From NCBI GenBank assembly GCA_013138855.1, contig WTBX01000343.1:1-12835 (forward strand): a stretch of DNA of 12,835 nucleotides. Reading direction: 5' to 3'. A program made the translations under genes and the position numbers. Numbering within the stretch: the first letter of the stretch is position 1; every line of letters begins with the position of its first letter. Origin of the DNA: Methylococcaceae bacterium (GTDB lineage: Bacteria; Pseudomonadota; Gammaproteobacteria; Methylococcales; Methylomonadaceae). The notes under the pieces were generated by a model. The model saw only the letters and a list, made by a program, of their open reading frames with translations. It ran no database searches and was not told the origin of the DNA. Positions 1 to 6,120 of the stretch are shown here, piece after piece.

Positions 1-54
1 CATATTGCAGATATTGTCGATAGGATTGGCTATATCGCTCAACAATTCAAATAA
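1..54 (+). CDS. C-terminal end of an unidentified protein (partial)
   Basis: An open frame enters from the left edge and stops at TAA 52-54, leaving 17 residues ending in IADIVDRIGYIAQQFK. This is too little to identify a family. It does not look like the usual C-terminus of HisH, the gene that commonly precedes hisA, so it may be the tail of another accessory gene like those between the later his genes (inference). About 83 non-coding, very AT-rich bases separate it from hisA, unlike the overlapping junctions downstream. I see no convincing promoter or terminator in that gap. Confidence 0.4.
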   Translation, partial: HIADIVDRIGYIAQQFK

Positions 55-137
55 GCTTATTTTTAAGCAACAAATCCTTTTTAAGGTAAAACAATTAACT
101 CTTTATTAAATAACCCTTAGCTAAAAAAATAATTATC

Positions 138-872
138 ATGTTACTAATCCCCGCTATTGATTTAAAAGAAGGAAAATGTGTTCGCTTACGTCAAGGACGC
201 ATGGATGATGATACCGTATTCTCAGATGATCCTGTCGCTGTCGCTGGACGCTGGGTTGAAGCAGGTGCAAGACGTATTCATTTAGTTGACTTAGACGGTG
301 CTTTTGCAGGCAAACCCAAAAATGCTGATGTAATTCATCGTATTGTTAAAGCTTATCCTGATGTACCTGTACAAATTGGCGGCGGTATTCGTGATGAAGA
401 ACCTATTCAAGGCTATTTAAATGCAGGAGTGCAATATGTGATTATTGGCACTAAAGCTGTCAGTGCGCCACACTTTGTTGCTGATGTTGCGGTAGAGTTT
501 CCTGGTCATATCATTATTGGCTTGGATGCTAAAGATGGCAAAGTAGCGATAGATGGTTGGTCAAAACTATCAAATCATGACGTAATTGATTTAGCGCAAC
601 AATTTGAATCCGATGGTGTCGAAGCGATTATCTACACTGACATTTCGCGTGATGGCATGATGCAAGGTGTCAATGTTGAAGCCACAGCTAAATTAGCCAG
701 CTCCATTCAAATCCCTGTGATTGCCTCAGGCGGCATTGCTAATATGGATGATATTCATGCCTTAGGTAAAGTAGCGGATGAAGGTATTATGGGTGCAATT
801 ACTGGGCGAGCGATTTATGAAGGTACGTTGGACTTTGTTGAAGCGGAAAAAATTGCTAAGTCTTATTCATGA
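138..872 (+). CDS. hisA: HisA, ProFAR isomerase
   Basis: This is 1-(5-phosphoribosyl)-5-[(5-phosphoribosylamino)methylideneamino]imidazole-4-carboxamide isomerase, a cytoplasmic enzyme that performs the Amadori rearrangement in histidine synthesis. It is a full-length (244 aa) beta/alpha barrel. The N-terminal PAIDLKEGKCVRL carries catalytic Asp8, and GLDAKDGKVAIDGW carries the second catalytic aspartate, Asp130. The two half-barrel phosphate-binding loops are GGGIR (81-85) and ASGGI (196-200), and TDISRDG lies at 167-173. The ATG at 138 gives the canonical MLLIPAID start, although no clear Shine-Dalgarno precedes it. The stop overlaps the next start as ATGA (869-872), coupling it to an accessory HEPN gene instead of hisF, its usual neighbour. 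Confidence 0.98.
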   Translation: MLLIPAIDLKEGKCVRLRQGRMDDDTVFSDDPVAVAGRWVEAGARRIHLVDLDGAFAGKPKNADVIHRIVKAYPDVPVQIGGGIRDEEPIQGYLNAGVQYVIIGTKAVSAPHFVADVAVEFPGHIIIGLDAKDGKVAIDGWSKLSNHDVIDLAQQFESDGVEAIIYTDISRDGMMQGVNVEATAKLASSIQIPVIASGGIANMDDIHALGKVADEGIMGAITGRAIYEGTLDFVEAEKIAKSYS

Positions 873-1339
873 AAACACCTGATGAAATAAGAAAACTTGC
901 TTACCTTCGCTTAGAAGAAGCTGACATCTTATGCCAAGCTGGTAAATACGATGGCGCATTTTACCTTGCAGGTTATAGCATTGAACTCATGCTAAAAGCT
1001 AAAATTTGCAAACATTTCCAAGTTGATGATTTGTTTGATGGAAAAAATTGTAAAATTAGTGGTATCGGTGAAATTAAAAAAGCTGTGCAGACTCATGATA
1101 TTTCAGCATTACTAGTATTTAGCGGTTTGCACCTAGAACTTGATGATGTTAAGGCTAGTGATGAAGGTGAAATACTAGATAAAACCATTACAAAATTATT
1201 TCAAGGAAATAAAAAATGTATCTGGAATGAGCAGGTTCGTTATTCATTAAATTTTCAAATATCAACTGATGTGCAGGAATTAATTAGATTACTATATCAC
1301 GAAGATGGTTTATTACACTGGATAGAAAAATGGATATAG
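869..1339 (+). CDS. HEPN-domain protein, possible toxin-like component
   Basis: The 156-residue protein has a recognisable HEPN helical core at residues 14-50 (RLEEADIL, then GKYDGAFYLAGYSIELMLKA), followed by KAVQTHDISALL (71-82) and a W119/R124-Y125 element. HEPN proteins are often RNases in toxin-antitoxin, abortive-infection or CRISPR-linked systems, and some are only nucleotide- or partner-binding. I do not see the standard RX4-6H catalytic motif; the nearest is R140-LLY-H144, one residue short, so RNase activity is uncertain. It starts inside the hisA stop (ATGA) and overlaps the next gene by 10 bases, implying a two-gene unit translated with the his operon. Family assignment is fairly secure; function is inferred. 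Confidence 0.75.
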   Translation: MKTPDEIRKLAYLRLEEADILCQAGKYDGAFYLAGYSIELMLKAKICKHFQVDDLFDGKNCKISGIGEIKKAVQTHDISALLVFSGLHLELDDVKASDEGEILDKTITKLFQGNKKCIWNEQVRYSLNFQISTDVQELIRLLYHEDGLLHWIEKWI

Positions 1340-1890
1340 AAGAGTTAAAAAACAACTTAAATACTTTTATGAATAACTGTAGTCATGATAACTATATTTA
1401 TAACGAATTGACTTTTGATGAAGCTTATCCAGATATAACGCCTACTTCATTTATTGTTAATCTGGTGGCAAAAAAATCTTGGGAATATCCAACAATAGGT
1501 CAAGCATTAGATACGCTTATTGATGCTCTTAGAATGACAACTGAAACTGAAACTCGTAGAAATATTTTTACTCTAAGCCTTTATACTATTGATGAAATGG
1601 TAAATAGTGAGCGAATAAGAGATAAAGAGCAAATTGCAACGAATCCTGATTTAACCCCTAAACAAATTAATCAATTATATAAAGATAAAAAACAGTCTAT
1701 TGGATATAAAATCATTAATAATATCAAGGATGGTGAATTAACCAAACAACAGGTTATTAACCTTATTGATACTGATAATAAGATTATTATAGGGTTATTG
1801 ATTAAACGATATTCGGAAGACAACAGTTTTAGCACTTTTATATGCGCGGATAAGGATTTAAAATTTAAAATATTGGAACATAAAATATGA
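1330..1890 (+). CDS. Unrecognised protein paired with the HEPN gene
   Basis: This 186-residue soluble protein is one I do not recognise. It has no signal peptide, membrane segment or nucleotide-binding loop. The first half is acidic and mixed, with a helical stretch around residues 56-92. The middle has an NPDLTPKQINQLYKDKK segment (104-120), and the C-terminal third is rich in Ile and Lys. The DNA is more AT-rich than the flanking his genes, suggesting recent acquisition. Its ATG lies within the last codons of the HEPN gene, and its stop overlaps the hisF start as ATGA (1887-1890). The tight pairing suggests it is the HEPN protein's partner, perhaps an antitoxin or substrate adaptor; that is inference from position only. 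Confidence 0.7.
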   Translation: MDIEELKNNLNTFMNNCSHDNYIYNELTFDEAYPDITPTSFIVNLVAKKSWEYPTIGQALDTLIDALRMTTETETRRNIFTLSLYTIDEMVNSERIRDKEQIATNPDLTPKQINQLYKDKKQSIGYKIINNIKDGELTKQQVINLIDTDNKIIIGLLIKRYSEDNSFSTFICADKDLKFKILEHKI

Positions 1891-2660
1891 GTCTAGCCAA
1901 ACGTATAATTCCCTGTCTTGATGTTGATAACGGACGTGTTGTTAAAGGCGTTAAATTTGTTGATATTCGCGACGCAGGCGACCCTGTAGAAGTCGCCAGA
2001 CGTTATGATCGTGAAGGCGCGGATGAAATTACCTTTTTAGATATAACAGCTACCCATCACGATAGGGACACCATTGTTCATGTCGTAGAACAAGTTGCCA
2101 GCGAAGTTTTTATTCCCTTAACTGTCGGTGGCGGCATTCGTGTTTTAGATGATATTCGTCGTATGTTAAATGCTGGCGCGGATAAAGTCGGCATTAACAG
2201 TGCAGCAGTAAAACGTCCTGAATTTGTCAAAGAAGCTTCTGAGCGTTTTGGCTCGCAATGTATCGTGGTTGCCATTGACGCTAAAAAAGTTAGCGCAGAA
2301 GGTGAAGAAAATCGCTGGGAAATTTTCACACATGGTGGTCGCAAAGGCACTGGCATAGATGCAGTCGAATGGGCTAAAAAAATGGTCGATTTTGGCGCAG
2401 GTGAAATTTTATTAACCAGCATGGACAGAGACGGTACTAAAATTGGTTTTGATTTAGAATTGACTCGTGCGGTAAGCGAAGCAGTTTCCGTTCCTGTGAT
2501 TGCTTCAGGCGGTGTGGGTAATTTAGACCATTTAGCCGATGGTGTTATTAAAGGTAAAGCCGATGCTGTGTTAGCCGCAAGTATTTTTCATTTTGCAGAA
2601 TACAGCGTTGAAGAAGCAAAAAAACACATGCAAGCGCGTGGGATTGAGGTGAGATTATAA
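1887..2660 (+). CDS. hisF: HisF, imidazole glycerol phosphate synthase cyclase subunit
   Basis: HisF uses ammonia delivered by HisH to convert PRFAR into imidazole glycerol phosphate and AICAR. The 257-residue barrel is full length. Catalytic aspartates are Asp12 in RIIPCLDVDNGRVVKG and Asp131 in VVAIDAKK. Phosphate loops are TVGGGIR (79-85) and IASGGVG (205-211), with TSMDRDGTK at 177-185. The start MSLAKRIIPCLDV is the family's usual one and is fixed by the ATGA overlap with the preceding accessory gene, so expression now depends partly on translation of that gene. The next accessory gene begins 2 bases after its stop. HisH is not in the window. Confidence 0.98.
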   Translation: MSLAKRIIPCLDVDNGRVVKGVKFVDIRDAGDPVEVARRYDREGADEITFLDITATHHDRDTIVHVVEQVASEVFIPLTVGGGIRVLDDIRRMLNAGADKVGINSAAVKRPEFVKEASERFGSQCIVVAIDAKKVSAEGEENRWEIFTHGGRKGTGIDAVEWAKKMVDFGAGEILLTSMDRDGTKIGFDLELTRAVSEAVSVPVIASGGVGNLDHLADGVIKGKADAVLAASIFHFAEYSVEEAKKHMQARGIEVRL

Positions 2661-2662
2661 TT

Positions 2663-2932
2663 ATGCCAAGTATTTCTATGTTTTATGGACTCATTATCTA
2701 TATGTATTTCATGGATAATAAACAGCATAAGTTGCCACATATTCATGTTAAGTATCAAGGTGATGAAGTTGTTATTTCTATCCCAGAAGGTGATGTTTTA
2801 GAGGGCAGTATTCCAAAAGCTAAAATGAAACTTTTGCAAGCTTGGGTTGAATTGCATAAAGATGAATTAATGGCAGATTGGGAGCTTGCGGTTTCAGGTG
2901 AGCATCCTTATAAAATTGATCCTCTGCGTTAA
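2663..2932 (+). CDS. DUF4160 family protein
   Basis: The 89-residue protein follows the DUF4160 pattern: MPSISMFYGLIIYMYFMDN at the start, then LPHIHVKYQGDEVVISIPEG (24-43), a G-SIPKAK turn and a helix ending LLQAWVELHKDEL followed by W. The usual DHxPPHFHV segment is altered to DNKQHKLPHIHV but keeps both histidines. Members commonly sit directly upstream of a DUF2442 gene, as here, and the pair is often discussed as toxin-antitoxin-like, although to my knowledge its biochemistry is not settled. It starts 2 bases after hisF and ends 3 bases before its partner, so it is probably co-translated with the his operon. Confidence 0.85.
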   Translation: MPSISMFYGLIIYMYFMDNKQHKLPHIHVKYQGDEVVISIPEGDVLEGSIPKAKMKLLQAWVELHKDELMADWELAVSGEHPYKIDPLR

Positions 2933-2935
2933 ACG

Positions 2936-3187
2936 ATGAATCCTCGTGTTAGCTCTGTAAATCCTCTCAATGATTATCAGTTACTCATTAAATTTACTAA
3001 TGATGAAATAGGTGTTTATGACTGTAAGCCTTTGCTTAATTTTGGTGTTTTTAGAGAATTACAAAATGTACATTATTTTAATCAAGTAACGATTGTTGGA
3101 GATACTGTTGCATGGACAAATGAACAAGATATTTGTCCTGATACCTTATATTTAGAGTCGATAAAAATAGAAAATGACCATCCGTAG
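2936..3187 (+). CDS. DUF2442 family protein
   Basis: This 83-residue protein has the DUF2442 layout: an N-terminal strand pair (PRVSSVNPLNDYQLLIKFTN, 3-22), then GVYDCKPLL (26-34), GVFRELQNVHYFNQVTI (37-53), and a C-terminal segment with W61, D65 (EQDICPDTLYLES). That segment corresponds to the 'WPNGIDIdPdTLYe' signature of the family, with the G of NGID replaced. DUF2442 is a small mixed alpha/beta fold usually found beside DUF4160. Three bases separate the two genes. The function is unknown; an antitoxin- or adaptor-like partner role is only inference from neighbourhood. Confidence 0.85.
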   Translation: MNPRVSSVNPLNDYQLLIKFTNDEIGVYDCKPLLNFGVFRELQNVHYFNQVTIVGDTVAWTNEQDICPDTLYLESIKIENDHP

Positions 3188-3236
3188 TTAAACTAAAAGA
3201 AGAGTTTCACAATAATTTAAAATTATAGGTGCCTCA

Positions 3237-3632
3237 TTGCTAACAGCTAAACTATTTTTTTCAGTTCTATTATTTGTAATTAGTGCAGGTGGTGTAGTGT
3301 TGCCTTCTATGCAACAACATCAAAATAGCGAAAACAATGGTGTGCAACACCCTGTAGTAATTGCATCAATAGCGATTGTTGCATTATTAGGTTTTATTTA
3401 TCTGGTTAAAGATATTATTGATGATTTAAGAACTGAGCCTGTAGACACAGAAGTTGAAATCACCTTTTGGACGAGTGCCGAACGCAGCAATCAAGCACAA
3501 GATTATTGTTTGTATTTACAAAAATATCCGCAGGGGCAGTTTGAAAAGTTAGCGCGTGAGCGTGTTAATGATGATTGTGAGATAGAGAAACAGCCTACGC
3601 TAGAAGAATTAACGGCTCAAATAGAAGCGTAA
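3237..3632 (+). pseudogene. N-terminal part of split membrane/coiled-coil DUF1566 gene
   Basis: This 131-codon frame starts at TTG 3237, supported by AGGTG at 3227-3231, five bases upstream; no ATG or GTG fits in this frame. It encodes two hydrophobic segments (about residues 4-23 and 39-58). A FWTSAERSNQAQDY / YLQKYPQGQF / LARERV motif follows (77-110), of the kind placed between membrane anchor and effector domain in some multi-domain gammaproteobacterial proteins (from memory), then the beginning of a coiled coil. It ends at TAA 3630-3632, but the same frame continues for 236 codons in the next entry with uninterrupted coiled-coil character. The two parts are therefore most likely one ancestral gene broken by a nonsense mutation, for example CAA to TAA. 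Confidence 0.75.
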
Positions 3633-3644
3633 ACTCAGGAAAAA

Positions 3645-4340
3645 ATGCAACAGCAGTTAGCTCAATTAACCCTTGAAGCTCGACAACAAGCAAAGCGAGA
3701 AGCGGAAGAGAAATTACAACAAGCATTAGATGAGCGAACAAGTAAAATTGAGAGGGAAGAAAAACAGCAACGAATAAATCTTAGCTACCAAGAAAAATCA
3801 AAATCGGATAAAAAGAACGAGAACAGGCAAACAGCAGAGCGTTATTTAGTGAAAGGCAGTTTGGTTAAAGATACTGTCACAGGTTTAATGTGGATGCGCT
3901 GTTCTTTAGGGCAGAATTTGGATAGCCCTAGTTGTAAAGGTAAGGTTGTGAAATATAACTGGCAACAAGCTTTAAATATCGCTGCTGATTTCAGTTATGC
4001 GGGTTATAGTGATTGGCATTTACCTACAATAAAAGAATTAAATACTTTAGTGTATTGTTCTAATGGCAAGAAAATTCATTATAAAGAAGATGGATATGAT
4101 GATATAAAAAGTGAAGGCGACTGGGGCTGTGATAGTGAGAATAGTGGAGCTTATCAAAAGCCAACAATTAAACAAACTATATTTCCTAACACACCATCTA
4201 GTTGGTTTTGGTCGTCCTCGCCCAATGCTAACTATAATAGAAGTAGTCGCGCATGGTTCGTAAGCTTTACCTATGGTTGTGACGACTGTGGTTATAATAG
4301 CTACAACTACGCTGTTCGTCTTGTTCGAGCTGGACAATGA
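3645..4340 (+). CDS. DUF1566 (Lcl C-terminal) domain protein, C-terminal part of the split gene
   Basis: The 231 residues from ATG 3645 have a Gln/Glu/Lys-rich coiled coil (1-60) and then a DUF1566 domain (67-231). Landmarks are KDTVTGLMWMRCSLGQ, WQQALNIAADFSYAGYSDWHLPTIKEL (105-131) and the C-terminal FWSSS...AWFVSF...VRLVRAGQ (188-231). DUF1566 has a C-type-lectin-like fold, often used for ligand binding and frequently a target of diversity-generating retroelements. It is in frame with the preceding part and separated from it only by TAA and four codons. AGGA at 3637-3640 lies four bases before the ATG, so this half could be translated by reinitiation, losing its membrane anchor. The stop is followed by T-rich DNA and then brnT. 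Confidence 0.8.
   Translation: MQQQLAQLTLEARQQAKREAEEKLQQALDERTSKIEREEKQQRINLSYQEKSKSDKKNENRQTAERYLVKGSLVKDTVTGLMWMRCSLGQNLDSPSCKGKVVKYNWQQALNIAADFSYAGYSDWHLPTIKELNTLVYCSNGKKIHYKEDGYDDIKSEGDWGCDSENSGAYQKPTIKQTIFPNTPSSWFWSSSPNANYNRSSRAWFVSFTYGCDDCGYNSYNYAVRLVRAGQ
4221..4337 (+). other. DGR variable-region-like 3' end of the DUF1566 gene
   Basis: From residue 207 to 227 of the DUF1566 half (nt 4263-4325), 21 successive codons all end in C or T. Eight more such codons lie in two blocks just upstream (194-198 and 200-202). Tyr, Cys, Asp, Gly, Asn and Ser dominate the part before AVRLVRAGQ. This is expected where a template of AAC/AAT codons is copied with adenine-specific mutagenesis. The invariant 3' end (GCT GTT CGT CTT onward) would be the IMH-like tail; a 6-bp stem with a 5-base loop (4321-4326 / 4332-4337, one G:T pair) ends it. 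No reverse transcriptase or template repeat is seen in the window. Confidence 0.55.
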
Positions 4341-4393
4341 CCTTTTGTTTTTTGTTTTTGTTTCGTTTTCACTCGGTAGATTGAATAAAAGTT

Positions 4394-4678
4394 ATGCAAT
4401 TTGAATGGGATGAAGTTAAAAATAAAATAAATATTGAAAAACATGGTATTGATTTTCAAGATGCAGTTGATATTTTTAATCACCCTTTATTAGAATGGGA
4501 GCAAGATAGCTCTTTAATTGAGCATGGAGAAACTCGTTTCAACGCAATAGGTCTAATTCAAAGTTATGAAGTTTTTGCCGTTTATTGTGAACGACAAAAT
4601 GGTTCAATTATTCGTTTTATTTCAGTACGGCAGGCAAATAAAGATGAACGCAAAGACTACTACCGACACACAAACTGA
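4394..4678 (+). CDS. brnT: BrnT-family ribonuclease toxin
   Basis: The 94-residue protein matches BrnT (COG2929), the RelE-fold RNase toxin of the BrnT/BrnA type II system, which cleaves RNA and slows growth until bound by BrnA. The N-terminal signature is FEWDEVKNKINIEKHGIDF (3-21). GETRFNAIGL (45-54) follows, and the C-terminal core IIRFISVRQANKDERKDYY (72-90) corresponds to the usual RIISARxAxxxER. Length is normal for the family. Toxin-first order, with the antitoxin start inside the toxin gene, is typical. A 53-base, T-rich gap separates it from the DUF1566 gene. I see no convincing promoter of its own there, although brnTA operons normally autoregulate through BrnA. Confidence 0.92.
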   Translation: MQFEWDEVKNKINIEKHGIDFQDAVDIFNHPLLEWEQDSSLIEHGETRFNAIGLIQSYEVFAVYCERQNGSIIRFISVRQANKDERKDYYRHTN

Positions 4679-4910
4679 CTGGGATAGATTATCAAGACGT
4701 GATGATAATGAAATTGATTATTCTGATACGCCAACTTTATCTAAGTCTCGAAAAAATTTAAGAGTTCGCCTCCCTAATGCTCCTACTATTTTAATTGAAG
4801 AAGAGAATATTAAAATTGATGCTGACGTTTTAGCATGGTTTAAATCTCATGAATCCAATTATAAAGAGTCTATTAATCAACTTTTACGCGACTATATAAC
4901 AAAAAAATGA
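4644..4910 (+). CDS. brnA: BrnA-family antitoxin
   Basis: The start was placed at ATG 4644, inside the end of brnT, because it gives an 88-residue protein with the family's TDWDRLxxxxDNEIDYSD segment (11-28). A longer frame opens upstream at 4566 but lies wholly within brnT. The C-terminal half, IKIDADVLAWFKS (56-68) then YKESINQLLRDYI (73-85), is the ribbon-helix-helix region that dimerises, binds the operator and neutralises BrnT; the usual GYQTRIN is changed to SNYKESIN. The gene overlaps brnT by 35 bases, and its stop overlaps the hisI start as ATGA (4907-4910), so hisI translation is probably coupled to the antitoxin. Confidence 0.87.
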   Translation: MNAKTTTDTQTDWDRLSRRDDNEIDYSDTPTLSKSRKNLRVRLPNAPTILIEEENIKIDADVLAWFKSHESNYKESINQLLRDYITKK

Positions 4911-5287
4911 ATTGGCTAGATGAAATCAGCTGGACAGAAGATGGCCTAGTGCCTGTGATTGCACAACAAACAGGCACTGGCAGAGTAGTTATGTTTGCAT
5001 GGATGAACCGAGAATCCTTAGCCTTAACGGCTGAAACAGGTTATGCCGTTTATTGGTCACGTTCACGCAATAGATTATGGCGTAAAGGCGAAGAGTCAGG
5101 GCATCAGCAAAAAGTCGTCAACATTCAACTTGATTGTGATGAAGATGTGATATTGTTAGAAATTGAACAACAAGGCGGTATTGCTTGTCATACAGGACGT
5201 GAAAGTTGTTTTTATCGACAATTAATTGATGGACAATGGCAAACCGTTGAACCTGTTTTAAAAAATCCTGATGAGATTTATAAATAA
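4907..5287 (+). CDS. hisI: HisI, phosphoribosyl-AMP cyclohydrolase
   Basis: HisI opens the adenine ring of PR-AMP to give ProFAR, the third step of histidine synthesis. It is the monofunctional 126-residue form, with HisE encoded separately downstream. Visible features are WLDEISWTEDGLVPVIAQ at the start, RLWRKGEESGHQQKV (56-70), the metal-binding D76-C77-D78-E79-D80 cluster, and GGIACHTGRESCFYR (90-104) providing Cys94 and Cys101, which with Cys77 form the zinc site. The start is fixed by the ATGA overlap with brnA. In related genomes hisI normally follows hisF directly; here about 2.2 kb of accessory genes lie between. Confidence 0.98.
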   Translation: MNWLDEISWTEDGLVPVIAQQTGTGRVVMFAWMNRESLALTAETGYAVYWSRSRNRLWRKGEESGHQQKVVNIQLDCDEDVILLEIEQQGGIACHTGRESCFYRQLIDGQWQTVEPVLKNPDEIYK

Positions 5288-5294
5288 TTAAATT

Positions 5295-5851
5295 ATGAAA
5301 AAAACAATTCTGGAAGAAAATAAAACCTATACTTTTTCAGATTATTTCAAACTGCCTTACTCAACACGGGACATCTTAGCAGAGCTAGGTTATGCGTTTA
5401 GGCTTGAAAAACTAGAATTACCTAAAAAACAAATCAACACGCTTAATTGCGACAAATTAAGAGAGAGTTTTTTGTCTCTCCTTTGCTGTTAGAATTGCTG
5501 GATTATATCGACATAGAAATAGATGTTGAATATACCGTGAATGTCAGCGAACGCTTAAAAGGCAGCATTGATTATTTAATTCACTCTTCACAAGAATTTA
5601 TTGTGATTGAAGCTAAAAATTCAGAAGTCGATAAGGGATTTACGCAATTAGCAGTAGAGATGATAGCCATAGAAAGCTACATGTCAGATAATAAAAATAA
5701 CTTATTATATGGCGCGGTAACGATGGGGGATATGTGGCGATTTGGTGTGCTTGATAGAAAAAATAAAATTATTAAAAAGGATATTGACGCTTTTTTAATT
5801 CCCTCTGATTTAGAAAAGCTTTTTGCAGTGATGTTTGGTATTTTAGAATAA
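5295..5851 (+). pseudogene. Frameshifted PD-(D/E)XK nuclease-like gene
   Basis: Two overlapping frames make one broken gene. The first (ATG 5295 to TAG 5490-5492) encodes MKKTILEENKTYTFSDYF and a helix ending EKLELPKKQI. The second, open from 5447 to TAA 5849-5851, encodes IKREFFVSPLLLELLDY, then ERLKGSIDYLI and FIVIEAKN, then KGFTQLAVEMIAIE. Asp42, Glu55 and Lys57 of the second piece fit a PD-(D/E)XK nuclease core, as in type I restriction-like endonuclease proteins that start with a TYTFSDYFKL sequence. Joining them needs a -1 (or +2) shift between 5447 and 5489. From memory of the family, the linker also seems short, which suggests a small out-of-frame deletion. It begins 7 bases after hisI. 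Probably non-functional. Confidence 0.65.
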
Positions 5852-5898
5852 AATATATTCCCTCATCTAATTTTTCCCGAATTAATTTAGGTCATATT

Positions 5899-6120
5899 AT
5901 GTTAGAACAACAGCTTTTTAATGAAGTATTGAAACTTCCGCTTGTTGCCAGAGCAAACTTTGCTGAAAAGGTTTTTGAAAGCCTTCACGAAAGCGAACCA
6001 GCTTTGAGTGATAAATGGTTAGAAGAAATCAACAAGCGCATTAAAGAATACGAATCAGGACAGGCTAAAACGCGTAGTGCAAAAGAAGTCTTTGCCAAAT
6101 ATGGACTCGAATGGAAATAA
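5899..6120 (+). CDS. Addiction-module antitoxin (Unstab_antitox/RelB-like)
   Basis: The 73-residue acidic helical protein matches the small addiction-module component family (TIGR02574/PF09720). It has LKLPLVARANFAEKVFESL (11-29), then WLEEINKRIKEYESGQAK (40-57) and a short tail that contacts the toxin. Members bind and neutralise a ParE/RelE-type toxin encoded next to them and may repress their operon. The AGGT of a Shine-Dalgarno-like sequence lies just upstream of ATG 5899. The 47-base gap before it is AT-rich and could hold a promoter, but I cannot pick out convincing boxes. The last 10 bases overlap the toxin gene. Confidence 0.88.
   Translation: MLEQQLFNEVLKLPLVARANFAEKVFESLHESEPALSDKWLEEINKRIKEYESGQAKTRSAKEVFAKYGLEWK

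Noticed and set aside
2078..2422. Minus-strand open frame inside hisF
   Set aside because: It is wholly antisense to a conserved enzyme, is low in complexity and has no family features; it is a shadow of hisF codon structure.
3627..3647. Programmed readthrough of TAA 3630
   Set aside because: The context GCG-TAA-ACT is not a known readthrough signal and no selenocysteine-type or hairpin element follows; a nonsense mutation is the simpler reading.
4047..4337. Minus-strand open frame across the DUF1566 variable region
   Set aside because: It is Val/Ile/Thr-rich because it is the complement of NNY codons; it has no start signal or recognisable domain.
4341..4393. Intrinsic terminator after the DUF1566 gene
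   Set aside because: T-rich runs are present, but the only stem (4321-4337) is short, contains a G:T pair and is separated from the T runs by several bases.
4566..4643. Longer N-terminus for BrnA
   Set aside because: It lies inside brnT and adds residues not found in BrnA proteins; ATG 4644 gives the normal length and conserved TDWDRL start region.
5424..5430. A6-C run as a programmed -1 frameshift site joining the two nuclease-like frames
   Set aside because: A -1 slip here enters a frame that stops at TAA 5444-5446, so it cannot yield the full protein. The zero-frame phase is AAA AAA C, not the A AAA AAC phase of slippery heptamers.
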